Source: Sphaerospermopsis torques-reginae ITEP-024
Lineage (GTDB): Bacteria > Cyanobacteriota > Cyanobacteriia > Cyanobacteriales > Nostocaceae
NCBI RefSeq assembly: GCF_019598945.1
Contig: NZ_CP080598.1
Location: 1,240,001-1,304,000 of the forward strand
Direction of reading: 5' to 3'
DNA length: 64,000 nucleotides
The notes under the pieces are model-generated. The model saw nothing but the letters and a program-made list of their open reading frames with translations, was not told where the DNA came from and made no database searches. Positions within the stretch are counted from its first letter, which is position 1. Every line of letters starts with the position of its first letter. Below are positions 25,827 to 34,869 of the stretch, one piece after another. The position numbers and the translations under genes were made by a program.

Positions 25827-26938
25827 GGCTGGAAAATCTTACGTCCCCGGGGAATTAATTTTGTCATTCTTCGCTGTGCATTTGCATTTGACCAACCTTG
25901 ACTTGACACAATTGGATTTTCAGGATCTATCCAAAATTTCTTAACTTTTTCCCTTACATTGATAGATGAATTAGATAAAGTTTTGTAGTTGTAACCAATA
26001 CCTAACGCGATAATTTCATAAGCTGATACTAAAAACCCTCCTAAAAACTTGTCTTTCGTGTGAGAATACCTACGAAAACTATCAATACCCATTTGTTCAT
26101 TTAAAATTTCAAATGTCTTATTAAATGCCATTTCTGCTTCTGAATAATCAAAATGTGGATCTTCAGAAATTTCAATCATTTTATCTGTTAAAAATTCATT
26201 GGAATTATTGCTTATATTCCTTATTTCATCTTCTTCTAAATCCCTAAAAACTAAAAAATTTAATAATAGTTCCATATCATATTGTTCTGCAATTGATTTT
26301 TCACTTAGTCCTACACAATCTTTGAAAATTTCACTTTGACTTAATTTTTTCATCCAATGAAACATTTTCTGATTATTCATTACAAGAATGCAGTTTCTTA
26401 CCTCCTGTACAGTAGCTATTGACCCTCCAGTGTTTAATCTTTGAAATAACTCATATTTTGCGTTATCATCGCTTTCTTCAAGAATAATAGTCACATCAAT
26501 TTTAGCTCTTTTTATTAAAAGACGCTGATTTTGTGTTAGAGAATTTTGAGGATTATCATTATCTTCCCACTTTTTACCTGCTAGACTTGGCAAATATTTA
26601 GTACCTTCAAGAATTAATGGTGTAACACAGTTGTTATTTTCATCTTTTAGTTTTCCAATCAATTCATAGATCGTAGATAATCTGTTAAGACCATCTACAA
26701 TATCCCAAACTCCATCTTCACGTTGAGCCACAAAAATTGGTGGAATAGGTATACCCAGTAAAATAGATTCTATTAACCTTGTTTTTTGGCTAGAAGTCCA
26801 GCGAAAAAAGCTTTGAAACTCAGGATGTAAATTAATTGATTCATCTTCATATAGACTGATCCATTCCCCAATAGACATTGAATAGTGATCGGATCTAATC
26901 TCTGACCTCATTTTGTCAATTTCTTCCTGAAGTCCCAT
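25823..26938 (-). CDS. DUF262 (GmrSD N-domain-like) protein
   Basis: This 371-residue protein has the DUF262 ParB-like fold. Visible are LHPEFQSFFRW, the segment SILLGIPIPPIFV near residue 60, and the nucleotide-site motif DGLNRLSTI at residues 82-90, a variant of the usual DGQQRLTT. LFQRLNTGG near residue 165 is the second typical block. DUF262 proteins hydrolyse NTPs and control nuclease domains in modification-dependent restriction (GmrSD) and related systems. No HNH domain (DUF1524) follows here; the HEPN gene takes that place, coupled by an ATGA overlap. The unit converges on recQ, 41 bases away. Confidence 0.8.
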   Translation of the reverse strand: MGLQEEIDKMRSEIRSDHYSMSIGEWISLYEDESINLHPEFQSFFRWTSSQKTRLIESILLGIPIPPIFVAQREDGVWDIVDGLNRLSTIYELIGKLKDENNNCVTPLILEGTKYLPSLAGKKWEDNDNPQNSLTQNQRLLIKRAKIDVTIILEESDDNAKYELFQRLNTGGSIATVQEVRNCILVMNNQKMFHWMKKLSQSEIFKDCVGLSEKSIAEQYDMELLLNFLVFRDLEEDEIRNISNNSNEFLTDKMIEISEDPHFDYSEAEMAFNKTFEILNEQMGIDSFRRYSHTKDKFLGGFLVSAYEIIALGIGYNYKTLSNSSINVREKVKKFWIDPENPIVSSQGWSNANAQRRMTKLIPRGRKIFQP

Positions 26939-27068
26939 GTTCTTACTCCCATTTTTAAATTTAGAAAATCTGAAAAACCAACTTTTGCAAGCTATTGATA
27001 TTTAGAACCTTTTCGGGTTTGGTAAATTAGTAGTTGATTAACTCTAATTTACCATGAACAACCCTAAA

Positions 27069-28061
27069 TTAAAACTGCCTTAAAAAGCGCAAATCGCTAT
27101 TATATAAACGGCGAATATCATCAATTTGATGTAAAACCATTGCAAAACGTTCTACACCAAAACCAGCAGCAAAACCACTATAAATCTCTGGATCATAACC
27201 CACAGATTTTAATACATTGGGGTCAACCATTCCGCAACCCATGACTTCTAACCAGCGCCCATTCCACTGTAAATCAACTTCCGCAGAAGGTTCGGTAAAA
27301 GGAAAATAACTGGCGCGGAAACGAATAGGTAAATCACCAAACATCGCTTGTAAAAATATCTTTACCGTGCCTTTCAAATCTGTAAAAGTTAAACCTTCAT
27401 CAACTGCTAAAAGTTCAATTTGATGGAAAACAGCCGAGTGGGTAGCGTCTACATCGTCTCTGCGGTAAACTCGACCAGGGGCAACAATTTTAAATGGTGG
27501 TTCTTCTTTTTCCATGTAGCGAATTTGCACCGAAGAAGTGTGAGTCCGCAGTAAATTCCCATCTGGTAAATAGAAAGTATCCTGCATATCACGGGCTGGG
27601 TGGTCAGGAGGGGTGTTGAGGGCTTCAAAATTGTAGTAATCTGTTTCCATCTCTGACCCTTGGGCGACGGTGTAACCCATACCGACAAAGATATCTAGAG
27701 CTTGGTCAATGATACCATTGAGGGGATGAATGCGACCTTGGGGACGGTAAATACCGGGCATAGTCACATCTAAAGTTTCCGCCTCTAGCTGTGCTTGAAT
27801 TTGGGCAGTTTCTAAAGCGGTGCGTTGCTGGTCAAGACTGTTTTGTAAAGCTTCCTTAACTGTATTGGCGATCGCCCCAATTTTAGGACGTTCCTCAGCA
27901 CTCATTTGTCCCATGCTGCGTAACAGCGCCCCCAGTTGACCTTTTTTGCCCAAATAGTTAACACGCAGTTCTTCCAGGCGTTCCAGGGTATCAGCAGAGG
28001 CGATCGCTGTTTCTCCTTCCTGCCGTAATGCTAAAAGTTGTTCCTCTAAATTGCTAGTCAT
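27069..28061 (-). CDS. pheS: Phenylalanine--tRNA ligase alpha subunit
   Basis: PheS forms the catalytic subunit of the alpha2-beta2 synthetase that charges tRNA-Phe. The N-terminal coiled coil (residues 1-85) binds tRNA. The class II core has [34 protein letters not shown] near residue 150, motif 2 [20 protein letters not shown] near residue 195, and motif 3 [10 protein letters not shown] near residue 305. Length is 330 residues, as expected. No pheT is adjacent, as in many cyanobacteria. The start is a conventional ATG at 28061. Confidence 0.97.
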   Translation of the reverse strand: MTSNLEEQLLALRQEGETAIASADTLERLEELRVNYLGKKGQLGALLRSMGQMSAEERPKIGAIANTVKEALQNSLDQQRTALETAQIQAQLEAETLDVTMPGIYRPQGRIHPLNGIIDQALDIFVGMGYTVAQGSEMETDYYNFEALNTPPDHPARDMQDTFYLPDGNLLRTHTSSVQIRYMEKEEPPFKIVAPGRVYRRDDVDATHSAVFHQIELLAVDEGLTFTDLKGTVKIFLQAMFGDLPIRFRASYFPFTEPSAEVDLQWNGRWLEVMGCGMVDPNVLKSVGYDPEIYSGFAAGFGVERFAMVLHQIDDIRRLYNSDLRFLRQF

Positions 28062-28549
28062 TCGTGATTAATTATTAGTCAGGGGTCAATCAATTTTAGA
28101 TTTACGATTTTGGATTTTGGATTTACTCCACCCTAAAATGTGGAGCTTGAGGATTTTAAATTGGCGTTAGCGCAGCGTAGGCAGCGCAGGGAGTATTTTG
28201 GATTAATTCTGCCCTGAAAAGGCGGAGTTTATACTGAAAATTCCCAATCCACAATCTAAAATCCAAAATCTAAAATTTTTCGGTCAGTGGTTAGTAGTCA
28301 GTAGTTAATGGCAAAATACAAACAACCAACAACTGACAAAGGACAATTAACCTTAGCAATGTGCCATAAACCAGTCAATGCCACAAGGTGAAACTTTCCT
28401 CTGTTTACAGTTTAGAAGCTATCCAGTATGAGAAAAGTTTTTTTTGCAGTTGTGACCAAAAACACTGACAACAGACTATGAACTAATTATTAATTACCAA
28501 TCATCAATCATCAATCACCTCTTCCCCAATCACCAATGACCAATAACAG
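28062..28549. repeat. Spacer with inverted STRR arrays
   Basis: This 488-base spacer holds TTTTGGA-type units at 28094-28124 and their reverse complement (TCCAAAA) at 28247-28277, so the arrays could pair across about 120 bases. Inside are the hairpin CTCCAC/GTGGAG at 28126-28146 and a GCGCAGCGTAGGCAGCGCAGG segment. No gene is visible. CAATCATC/CAATCACC units precede surE at 28498-28545. Confidence 0.6.
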
Positions 28550-29347
28550 ATGAAATTACTAATTAGCAACGATGACGGCATTTCCGCGTTAGGTATTCGC
28601 ACCTTAGCCAACACCCTAGCCGAAGCAGGCCATCAAGTGAGTGTAGTTTGTCCAGATCGAGAGCGATCGGCAACCGGACACGGATTAACCTTACATCAAC
28701 CAATTCGCGCTGAAATGGTTGAAGCCCTGTTTCATCCGGCTGTTAATGCTTGGGCTTGTGACGGTACACCTTCCGATTGTGTAAAATTGGCATTGTGGGC
28801 GTTACTCGATTCCCCCCCAGATTTGGTATTATCGGGAATTAACCAAGGTGCGAATTTAGGAACAGAAATTCTTTACTCTGGAACTGTTTCGGCAGCAATG
28901 GAAGGAATGATTGAAGGCATTCCTAGCATTGCTCTGAGTCTGACCAGTCATACACACAAAGACTTTCAACCAGCCGCCAAATTTGCCAAACTCTTATTAG
29001 AGCATCTGGCATCACAACCCATACCAGATTTAATGTTACTTAACGTCAACATTCCCCCAATCTCTTGGGAAGAAATAGCTGGTGTCACTCTGACTCGTCA
29101 AGGAGTGCGGCGTTATATTGATGTTTTCGACAAGCGAGTTGACCCCCGTGGCAAAACTTATTACTGGTTAACTGGAGAGGTATTAGAAGATGTAGAACCA
29201 CCACCAGGGTTAAATTTACCCTCAGATATTCCTATAGATGTAGAAGTTATCCGTAAAAACTTCATTAGTATCACGCCCTTACAATACAATCTGACTTATA
29301 CCAATGGACTGCATAAATTGTCTACATGGAATTTTAACTTTACTTAA
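28550..29347 (+). CDS. surE: 5'/3'-nucleotidase SurE
   Basis: SurE removes phosphate from nucleoside monophosphates and short polyphosphate, and supports stationary-phase survival. The metal-binding opening [16 protein letters not shown] supplies the two aspartates. [15 protein letters not shown] and [22 protein letters not shown] are the other signature blocks. At 265 residues the size is normal. The start ATG at 28550 follows directly after a heptamer array, with no clear ribosome binding site. Confidence 0.95.
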   Translation: MKLLISNDDGISALGIRTLANTLAEAGHQVSVVCPDRERSATGHGLTLHQPIRAEMVEALFHPAVNAWACDGTPSDCVKLALWALLDSPPDLVLSGINQGANLGTEILYSGTVSAAMEGMIEGIPSIALSLTSHTHKDFQPAAKFAKLLLEHLASQPIPDLMLLNVNIPPISWEEIAGVTLTRQGVRRYIDVFDKRVDPRGKTYYWLTGEVLEDVEPPPGLNLPSDIPIDVEVIRKNFISITPLQYNLTYTNGLHKLSTWNFNFT

Positions 29348-29442
29348 ATTTTTCTGTATTTACTAAGACTCTAGTCTAAATTAAAACTATTACCGTACAA
29401 TTTACGCTATAAATTGAGGAGCTACATTGGGATAACTATATA

Positions 29443-29663
29443 GGGTTTGCTGAAAAAGTTATCTGTGAAGGACCAGTGACAGGTGCTACGCCACGGTGCT
29501 ACGCGACGGTGACAGTTTCAAGAGTTGGATAGGAACGATTTTTTCTTTAAGTAGGAATTAAGTGCAAGGTTTTTCAGTTGCCACCTCATAAAAGCTTGCA
29601 CTTTTTGAAAGTCAAAATAGCTAAAACCCTTTACCTGTAAAGTTCTCAGATTTATTCAGCCCT
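29443..29663. mobile_element. MITE-like element, family A copy 2
   Basis: It begins TA-GGGTTTGCTGAAAAAGTT, as does the copy at 5829, and shares the GCTTGCACTTTTTGAAAG interior and a TTTATTCAGCCC right end that has lost a few bases. It fills about half of the 444-base spacer 29348-29791. A GGTGCTACGC repeat at 29484-29511 appears to be inserted within it. Nothing else is seen in the spacer. Confidence 0.55.
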
Positions 29664-29791
29664 GCTTGCCTAAAGGACGGTTAAGTTTTTCCGCCAAGCT
29701 CCAAAACTTAACCTCAAGGGTTTTCAGCCTTTTTTCCTTATAAGCAGCATTTTTTTGATTTATCGCCCGTTCAGTCCAGCAACCAAAACCC

Positions 29792-30682
29792 ATGTCTAGG
29801 ATGGAGAATCAATTTACAGTGCAGTTTTGGGGCGTTAGGGGTAGTATACCCTGTCCTGGTTCACGCACGGTCCGTTATGGAGGTAATACCCCTTGTGTTG
29901 CTATGCAAGTGGGGGGTAAACGTTTGATTTTTGATTGTGGTACAGGAGTTCACGTTTTGGGACAATCTTTATTGTCCCAGATGCCTGTAAAGGGTTATAT
30001 TTTCTTTACTCACTCCCATTGGGATCATCTACAGGGGTTTCCATTCTTTACTCCGGCTTTTATCAAAGGAAATAAATTTAATATCTACGGTGCGATCGCC
30101 CCCGATGGCTCAACCATTGAGCAACGTCTCAATGACCAGATGCTTCATCCCAACTTCCCTGTACCCTTGCAGATTATGCAGGCCAACTTGAATTTTTATA
30201 CTGTGAAACCAGGGCAACCAATCCACATAGAGGACATCACTATCGAAACAGCACATTTAAACCATCCAGGTGAAGCTGTAGGATATCGCGTTAACTGGCG
30301 TGGTGGTGCAGCCGTTTACGTCACAGATACAGAACATTTTCCCGATAGGTTAGATGAAAATGTCCTCTGGCTCTCACGCAATGCCGATATTTTGATTTAC
30401 GATTCCACCTACACAGATGAAGAATACTATTCAGCTAAATCACCAAAAATTGGTTGGGGACATTCTACTTGGCAAGAAGCGGTGAAAATAGCCCAAGCAG
30501 CCAACGTGAAAACATTGGTCATTTATCACCATGATCCTGCCCACAATGATGATTTTTTAGATAATGTGGGTAAACAAGCGGCGGAGAAATTTCCTGGTGC
30601 AATTATGGCCAGAGAGGGATTAATACTTGAGGTTCCTATATTAGATGCTTTCTCTGAATCCTTGCCTTTAGGTAAGTCATAA
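29792..30682 (+). CDS. MBL-fold metallo-hydrolase
   Basis: This 296-residue protein has the metallo-beta-lactamase fold. The metal motif THSHWDHLQG near residue 75 gives the H-x-H-x-D-H signature, with a further histidine in TAHLNHPGEAVGYR, an aspartate in YVTDTEH near residue 182 and the last histidine in YHHDPAHND. The opening QFWGVRGSIPCPG followed by YGGNTPC is typical of the phnP/cyclic-nucleotide phosphodiesterase-like branch of the family. Substrate unknown. The start could be the Met at 29792 or the one at 29801. It stands alone. Confidence 0.85.
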   Translation: MSRMENQFTVQFWGVRGSIPCPGSRTVRYGGNTPCVAMQVGGKRLIFDCGTGVHVLGQSLLSQMPVKGYIFFTHSHWDHLQGFPFFTPAFIKGNKFNIYGAIAPDGSTIEQRLNDQMLHPNFPVPLQIMQANLNFYTVKPGQPIHIEDITIETAHLNHPGEAVGYRVNWRGGAAVYVTDTEHFPDRLDENVLWLSRNADILIYDSTYTDEEYYSAKSPKIGWGHSTWQEAVKIAQAANVKTLVIYHHDPAHNDDFLDNVGKQAAEKFPGAIMAREGLILEVPILDAFSESLPLGKS

Positions 30683-31024
30683 AATAATAGTTAGGTGACA
30701 CTTAACTCTTGACAGGTGACAGAGTAAACAGTTCTTGATTGATAACCCTCATCACTGGACAACACATAACTTCCTCAAGGTGATACTTATTCAAAAATGT
30801 TAAAAAAGCTAATTTTTTAGGATAATTACTAATTTGTAATTGGTAAACAAGGTAATGGGTTAACTAATTTTGCATCCTGCACCCGTTACCCTACACCTGA
30901 TCCAAGCCTCAAATACGTCTAAAAGGCAGAGGTTGGCAAACGCTGATAACGAAAATAAACTTAAAATCCCTGAATCCAAGTGCTAAATTTGTCTGAGGCT
31001 GGTTGTTTTTTTTGGGGGTGTTCT
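30683..31024. other. Spacer, nothing notable
   Basis: This 342-base spacer is A+T-rich with scattered single units of the GGTAAT and GGTGACA heptamer families. I see no gene, RNA or clear regulatory site other than a GGGGG stretch just before the ribF ATG. Confidence 0.4.
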
Positions 31025-32110
31025 ATGTGGGTTGCTGCTTCTGGCGAACAGCTACTAACACCAACTGCTGTTGCTCTTGGTAAATTTGATGGTGTTCATC
31101 TTGGTCATCAAAGAGTAATTCAACCAATTTTGCATTCAGCAGTAAGTGAAAATGGGCGGGGAAATGGGGATAAATTACCAAAATACTCACCAGATCATCC
31201 CTCTCAATTATCAACCGTACCATCATCCCCAAACCATACATATTCAACGGTTGTTACCTTTGATCCTCATCCCCAGGAGTTTTTTACCGGACAACCCCGC
31301 GCTTTGTTAACTCCACTGGATGAAAAAGTAGAACAACTGCGATCGCTAGGAGTAGAACAACTTGTATTATTACCCTTTGATAGAGAATTATCTGCTCTAT
31401 CACCAGAAGATTTTGTCAAAAAAATCCTTGTCCAACAACTGCAATGTCAAAAAATCAGTGTTGGCGAAGATTTCTGTTTTGGCAAAAAACGCATGGGTAA
31501 CGCCAAAGATTTGCAAATCATCGCCGCTCAGTACAATATACCTGTAACTATAGTTCCCATAGAAACTGATACAGAAAATTTTCCCAACAATACTGATAAT
31601 ATCCCCAATGATTTCACAGAAGATGGTCGTATTAGCACTTCCTCAATTCGCCAAAGTTTAGAAGTAGGAGATATGACAACAGCAACCCGCTTACTAGGAA
31701 GACCTTATAGTTTAACTGGTCAAGTAGTCGCAGGGCAAAAATTAGGTAGAACCATTGGTTTTCCTACTGCTAACTTGCAACTTCCAAAAGATAAATTTTT
31801 ACCCCGTCTGGGAGTTTACGCTGTAAGGGTGTTTATTCACAGTGAAACCTCTGATACCACTCCTGTGGAAAAATTAGGCGTAAAATTAGGCGTGATGAAT
31901 ATTGGCAACCGTCCCACTGTCAACGGTACATACTCAACAGTAGAAGTACATTTGTTTGATTGGTCTAGTGATTTATACGATCAAACATTAGTAGTTGAGT
32001 TAGTAAAATTTTTACGCCCAGAACAAAAATTTGCTGATCTAGAAGCTTTGAAAACCCAAATTCAACTTGACTGCACCATAGCCAAAGAATTTTTAAATAG
32101 GACATACTGA
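31025..32110 (+). CDS. ribF: Bifunctional riboflavin kinase / FAD synthetase
   Basis: RibF makes FMN from riboflavin and then FAD. The N-terminal nucleotidyltransferase domain has ALGKFDGVHLGHQRV, VVTFDPHP and SVGEDFCFG. The C-terminal kinase domain has GRTIGFPTANLQL near residue 250 and IGNRPTV. I start at the ATG at 31025, which has a G-rich site upstream, giving 361 residues; a GTG at 30980 is in frame but less likely. A polar insertion of about 30 residues (SENGRGNGDKLPKY… to about residue 70) sits between the first two motifs and is longer than usual, probably a surface loop. Confidence 0.93.
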   Translation: MWVAASGEQLLTPTAVALGKFDGVHLGHQRVIQPILHSAVSENGRGNGDKLPKYSPDHPSQLSTVPSSPNHTYSTVVTFDPHPQEFFTGQPRALLTPLDEKVEQLRSLGVEQLVLLPFDRELSALSPEDFVKKILVQQLQCQKISVGEDFCFGKKRMGNAKDLQIIAAQYNIPVTIVPIETDTENFPNNTDNIPNDFTEDGRISTSSIRQSLEVGDMTTATRLLGRPYSLTGQVVAGQKLGRTIGFPTANLQLPKDKFLPRLGVYAVRVFIHSETSDTTPVEKLGVKLGVMNIGNRPTVNGTYSTVEVHLFDWSSDLYDQTLVVELVKFLRPEQKFADLEALKTQIQLDCTIAKEFLNRTY

Positions 32111-32141
32111 ATTTGGATGATAACTGGGGAACAATGTATAT

Positions 32142-32296
32142 ATTGGTGATTGGTGATTGGTGATTGGTGATTGGTGACTGGTGATTGGGAAGAATAAAAA
32201 ATTTATTACCAATTAATTAAATTACCCATTACCCATTACCCATTACCCATTACCCATTACCAATTACCAATTACCAATTACCAATTACCCATTACC
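32142..32296. repeat. STRR arrays GGTGATT and TTACCCA/TTACCAA
   Basis: GGTGATT units (32142-32189) are followed by an inverted-sense array of TTACCCA and TTACCAA units (32219-32296). The second array ends eight bases before the ATG of the MoxR gene, where a ribosome binding site should lie. Confidence 0.85.
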
Positions 32297-32304
32297 TAAA
32301 GATA

Positions 32305-33213
32305 ATGAGAGAAAAAATTGACGCTTTAACCCAAAATCTGGCTCGTACCATTGTCGGTAAAAATGAAGCTGTGCGCTTGGTTTTAGTTGCTTTGCTTGGT
32401 GGTGGTCATGCTTTGTTAGAAGATGTACCTGGTGTTGGTAAAACCTTGCTGGCGAAATCTTTAGCGCGTTCTGTAGATGGCAAATTTCAAAGATTACAAT
32501 GTACACCCGATTTACTACCAACAGATATCACAGGTACAAATATTTGGAATCCCAAAAGCGGCGAATTTTCTTTTATGCCGGGTCCTGTATTTGCTAATGT
32601 CTTATTAGCAGATGAAATTAACCGCGCTACTCCCCGTACTCAGTCAGCTTTGTTGGAAGTGATGGAAGAACATCAGGTAACAGTTGATGGTGTATCCCGT
32701 GCTGTTCCGCAACCGTTTTTTGTCATTGCAACTCAAAACCCGATTGAATATCAAGGAACATTCCCTTTACCAGAAGCACAAATGGATCGGTTTATGTTGT
32801 CCTTGAGTTTGGGTTATCCTTCGGAAACAGAAGAATTACAAATGTTGCAAAATCTTCAGCAAGGTGTACAACTGAGTGATTTACAACCTTGTATTACTTT
32901 GGAAGAAGTGACAAAATTACGGCAACTTTGTTCACAGGTAAAAGTCGAAACTTCTTTACAACAATATATTTTAGAATTAGTGCGGACTACGAGACAGGAT
33001 GAAGAAATTACTTTGGGTGTTAGTCCTCGTGGTACGGTGGCATTACAAAAAGCTGCCCAAGCATTAGCTTTTATTTTAGGTAGAGAATATGCAATACCTG
33101 ATGATGTGAAATTTTTAGCACCTTATGTTTTGAGTCATCGTTTAATTCCTAGAGGGGGAAGGAATGCTAAAACTATAGTCGATAGATTATTGCGATCTGT
33201 GGCGATTCCTTAA
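32305..33213 (+). CDS. MoxR-family AAA+ ATPase
   Basis: This 302-residue AAA+ chaperone of the MoxR group activates or assembles protein complexes, often with VWA-domain partners. Walker A is DVPGVGKTLLAKS near residue 40 and Walker B VLLADEINRATPRTQSALLE near residue 100. Also present are sensor ATQNPIEYQGTFPLPEAQMDRFM and the C-terminal lid with VSPRGTVALQKAAQA. No VWA or DUF58 partner follows in this window, so the client is unknown. Its start is close behind an STRR array. Confidence 0.92.
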   Translation: MREKIDALTQNLARTIVGKNEAVRLVLVALLGGGHALLEDVPGVGKTLLAKSLARSVDGKFQRLQCTPDLLPTDITGTNIWNPKSGEFSFMPGPVFANVLLADEINRATPRTQSALLEVMEEHQVTVDGVSRAVPQPFFVIATQNPIEYQGTFPLPEAQMDRFMLSLSLGYPSETEELQMLQNLQQGVQLSDLQPCITLEEVTKLRQLCSQVKVETSLQQYILELVRTTRQDEEITLGVSPRGTVALQKAAQALAFILGREYAIPDDVKFLAPYVLSHRLIPRGGRNAKTIVDRLLRSVAIP

Positions 33214-33321
33214 AGGTGACAGGTGACAGGTGACAGATGTAAAAGTTTGTTTTTGTATGGTCACATCTTGCACCTGTTACAACTATAATAAATTTATTGG
33301 ATAAAAAGATAGTTTATAATT

Positions 33322-33969
33322 ATGCAGAAAATTATTATTAAAAATTTCGCTGCTATTGAATATGCAGAGATTGAAGTTAAGAAAATCTTGGTTTTGATTG
33401 GTGAGCAAGCGAGTGGTAAAAGCACTATTGCTAAACTCATTTACTTTTTTAAATCCCTAAGAGATGATTTATTTAGTCAAATTTATAAGGATACACACAA
33501 AGATTATTTTGATACCCCTTCTGACCTGATATTTCCTATAAGAGATAAATTTTATGATTTTTTCGGTTCTACATTTCACTTACCTGATTTTGAAATAACA
33601 TTTTATTACAGCGTCGAGCAGGATAAATACTTAACATTAACTCTGAATGAAAATAAAAGGCTGAATTCTCGCTTTAGTGAGAATTTGTTGAATGAAGACT
33701 TTAAAGCTTCTGCCACTCAGATTAAAAAACTATTCCAACAGAATATAAGTACAAATAATATTTATGAGCAATTGGCTTATGAACAAAATAAGATGAAATA
33801 TGTTCAAATACTTTCTACACTATTAAATGATTTTTTTGAAACATATCAGACAGATTTATTATTTGTAATTGCAGGTAGGAATGCCACAGTAAGCTATTCT
33901 GATTTTTTGGAAAAAAATCTGTTTGCAAGTGTTCAAACCAAAATATTCACTTTTACCATAATTCTATTT
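33322..33969 (+). pseudogene. Truncated AAA ATPase (N-terminal part), fused in frame to the next gene
   Basis: The frame opens MQKIIIKNFAAIEYAEIEV and has Walker A IGEQASGKST near residue 27, typical of the ABC/SMC-type ATPases found in defence and toxin systems. It then runs through a helical region to FVIAGRNATVSYSDFLEKN near residue 185, a block that normally precedes the C-terminal half with signature and Walker B motifs. These are missing: at about residue 210 the sequence passes without a stop into the leader of a cytochrome gene. A deletion has joined two unrelated genes. Without Walker B the ATPase is unlikely to work. Confidence 0.65.
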
Positions 33970-34512
33970 ATGCCTAGTATACTTAAACCTAAACCTAAAT
34001 CATCCCACAAAAAACTCAAACGCCAACTGCTGATCGTGATGCTGATTATTTTCGGTTGGAGTCTTGCCATAGGATTTATACTAGGTTTAGCTACCAGCAC
34101 CAGCGCAGCAAAACCCCCAGAAATTGGTACAGTGGACGTAGTACCCGCACAATACCAATTAGGAAAAGAATTATATATAGAAAACTGCTCAACCTGTCAT
34201 TTAGCTTTACCACCAGAGGTATTTCCTACCCAAACCTGGAAAAATCTTTTTCAAGACTCCCAGCATTATGGCGCAACAATTACTCCTTTGGTAGATCCAC
34301 AACGCTTTTTAGTCTGGAAATATGTTTCTACCTTTTCCCGTGTGCAACTAGAAGACGAAAACACACCCTATCGCCTCAATAGATCCCGTTATTTTAAAGC
34401 TTTACATCCTGGTGTAGAATTACCAAATCCTGTAACAATGGGTAGTTGTGTTAGTTGTCATCCTGGTGCAAATGAGTATAATTTCCGCAAACTGACACCA
34501 GAAAACAATTAA
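33970..34512 (+). CDS. Membrane-anchored dihaem cytochrome c
   Basis: The ATG at 33970 starts a self-contained 180-residue protein: basic N-terminus, one membrane segment (LLIVMLIIFGWSLAIGFILG, about residues 22-41), then a periplasmic or lumenal domain with two haem c sites. CSTCH is near residue 74 and CVSCH near residue 162, so two covalent haems are expected; axial ligands cannot be fixed. The length matches cyanobacterial dihaem cytochrome c proteins of unknown partner. The same frame is open upstream into an ATPase fragment, so automated annotation may give one false 396-residue fusion. Confidence 0.8.
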   Translation: MPSILKPKPKSSHKKLKRQLLIVMLIIFGWSLAIGFILGLATSTSAAKPPEIGTVDVVPAQYQLGKELYIENCSTCHLALPPEVFPTQTWKNLFQDSQHYGATITPLVDPQRFLVWKYVSTFSRVQLEDENTPYRLNRSRYFKALHPGVELPNPVTMGSCVSCHPGANEYNFRKLTPENN

Positions 34513-34560
34513 AAATTAAAAATTAAAAGTTCAAAATTACAGGAAAATTAAAGAACTTTG

Positions 34561-34624
34561 GTAGGGTGCATCATATTGCATAAATAGTGTAAATAAACTG
34601 ATTGTTGATGTCTGACGCACTCTA
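34561..34624. repeat. Short inverted-repeat element TAGGGTGCATCA/TGACGCACTCTA
   Basis: The ends TAGGGTGCATCA (34562-34573) and TGACGCACTCTA (34613-34624) are imperfect inverted repeats around 40 bases, a pattern known from dispersed cyanobacterial elements. The rest of the 357-base spacer 34513-34869 holds a HIP1 site (34650-34657) and a hairpin CAGCCAAAAGGCTG at 34781-34794 in the secA leader. Confidence 0.45.
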
Positions 34625-34869
34625 AAACTGAAAAATTCAACCCAGTTGGCGATCGCCTGTTATGATACCATGAAGAAACTTTAATTATAGAATATAAGTT
34701 GAAACCAATCATCAAAATTTAGGTGATTGGGATGTTTTCATTTGGTTTTTGAGTTAATTTTGTTTTCTCAGCCATTTATCAGCCAAAAGGCTGGGTTGGT
34801 TTAAATGTTTATAATCATATAGCCAAACCTTTAATTTCCATTCCCCTTGTTCTAGTTCTATAAACTGCC

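Noticed and set aside
33322-34512. A genuine ATPase-cytochrome fusion enzyme
   Set aside because: The ATPase part lacks Walker B and its C-terminal half, and the cytochrome part has its own start, membrane segment and both haem motifs. A deletion joint explains it more simply.
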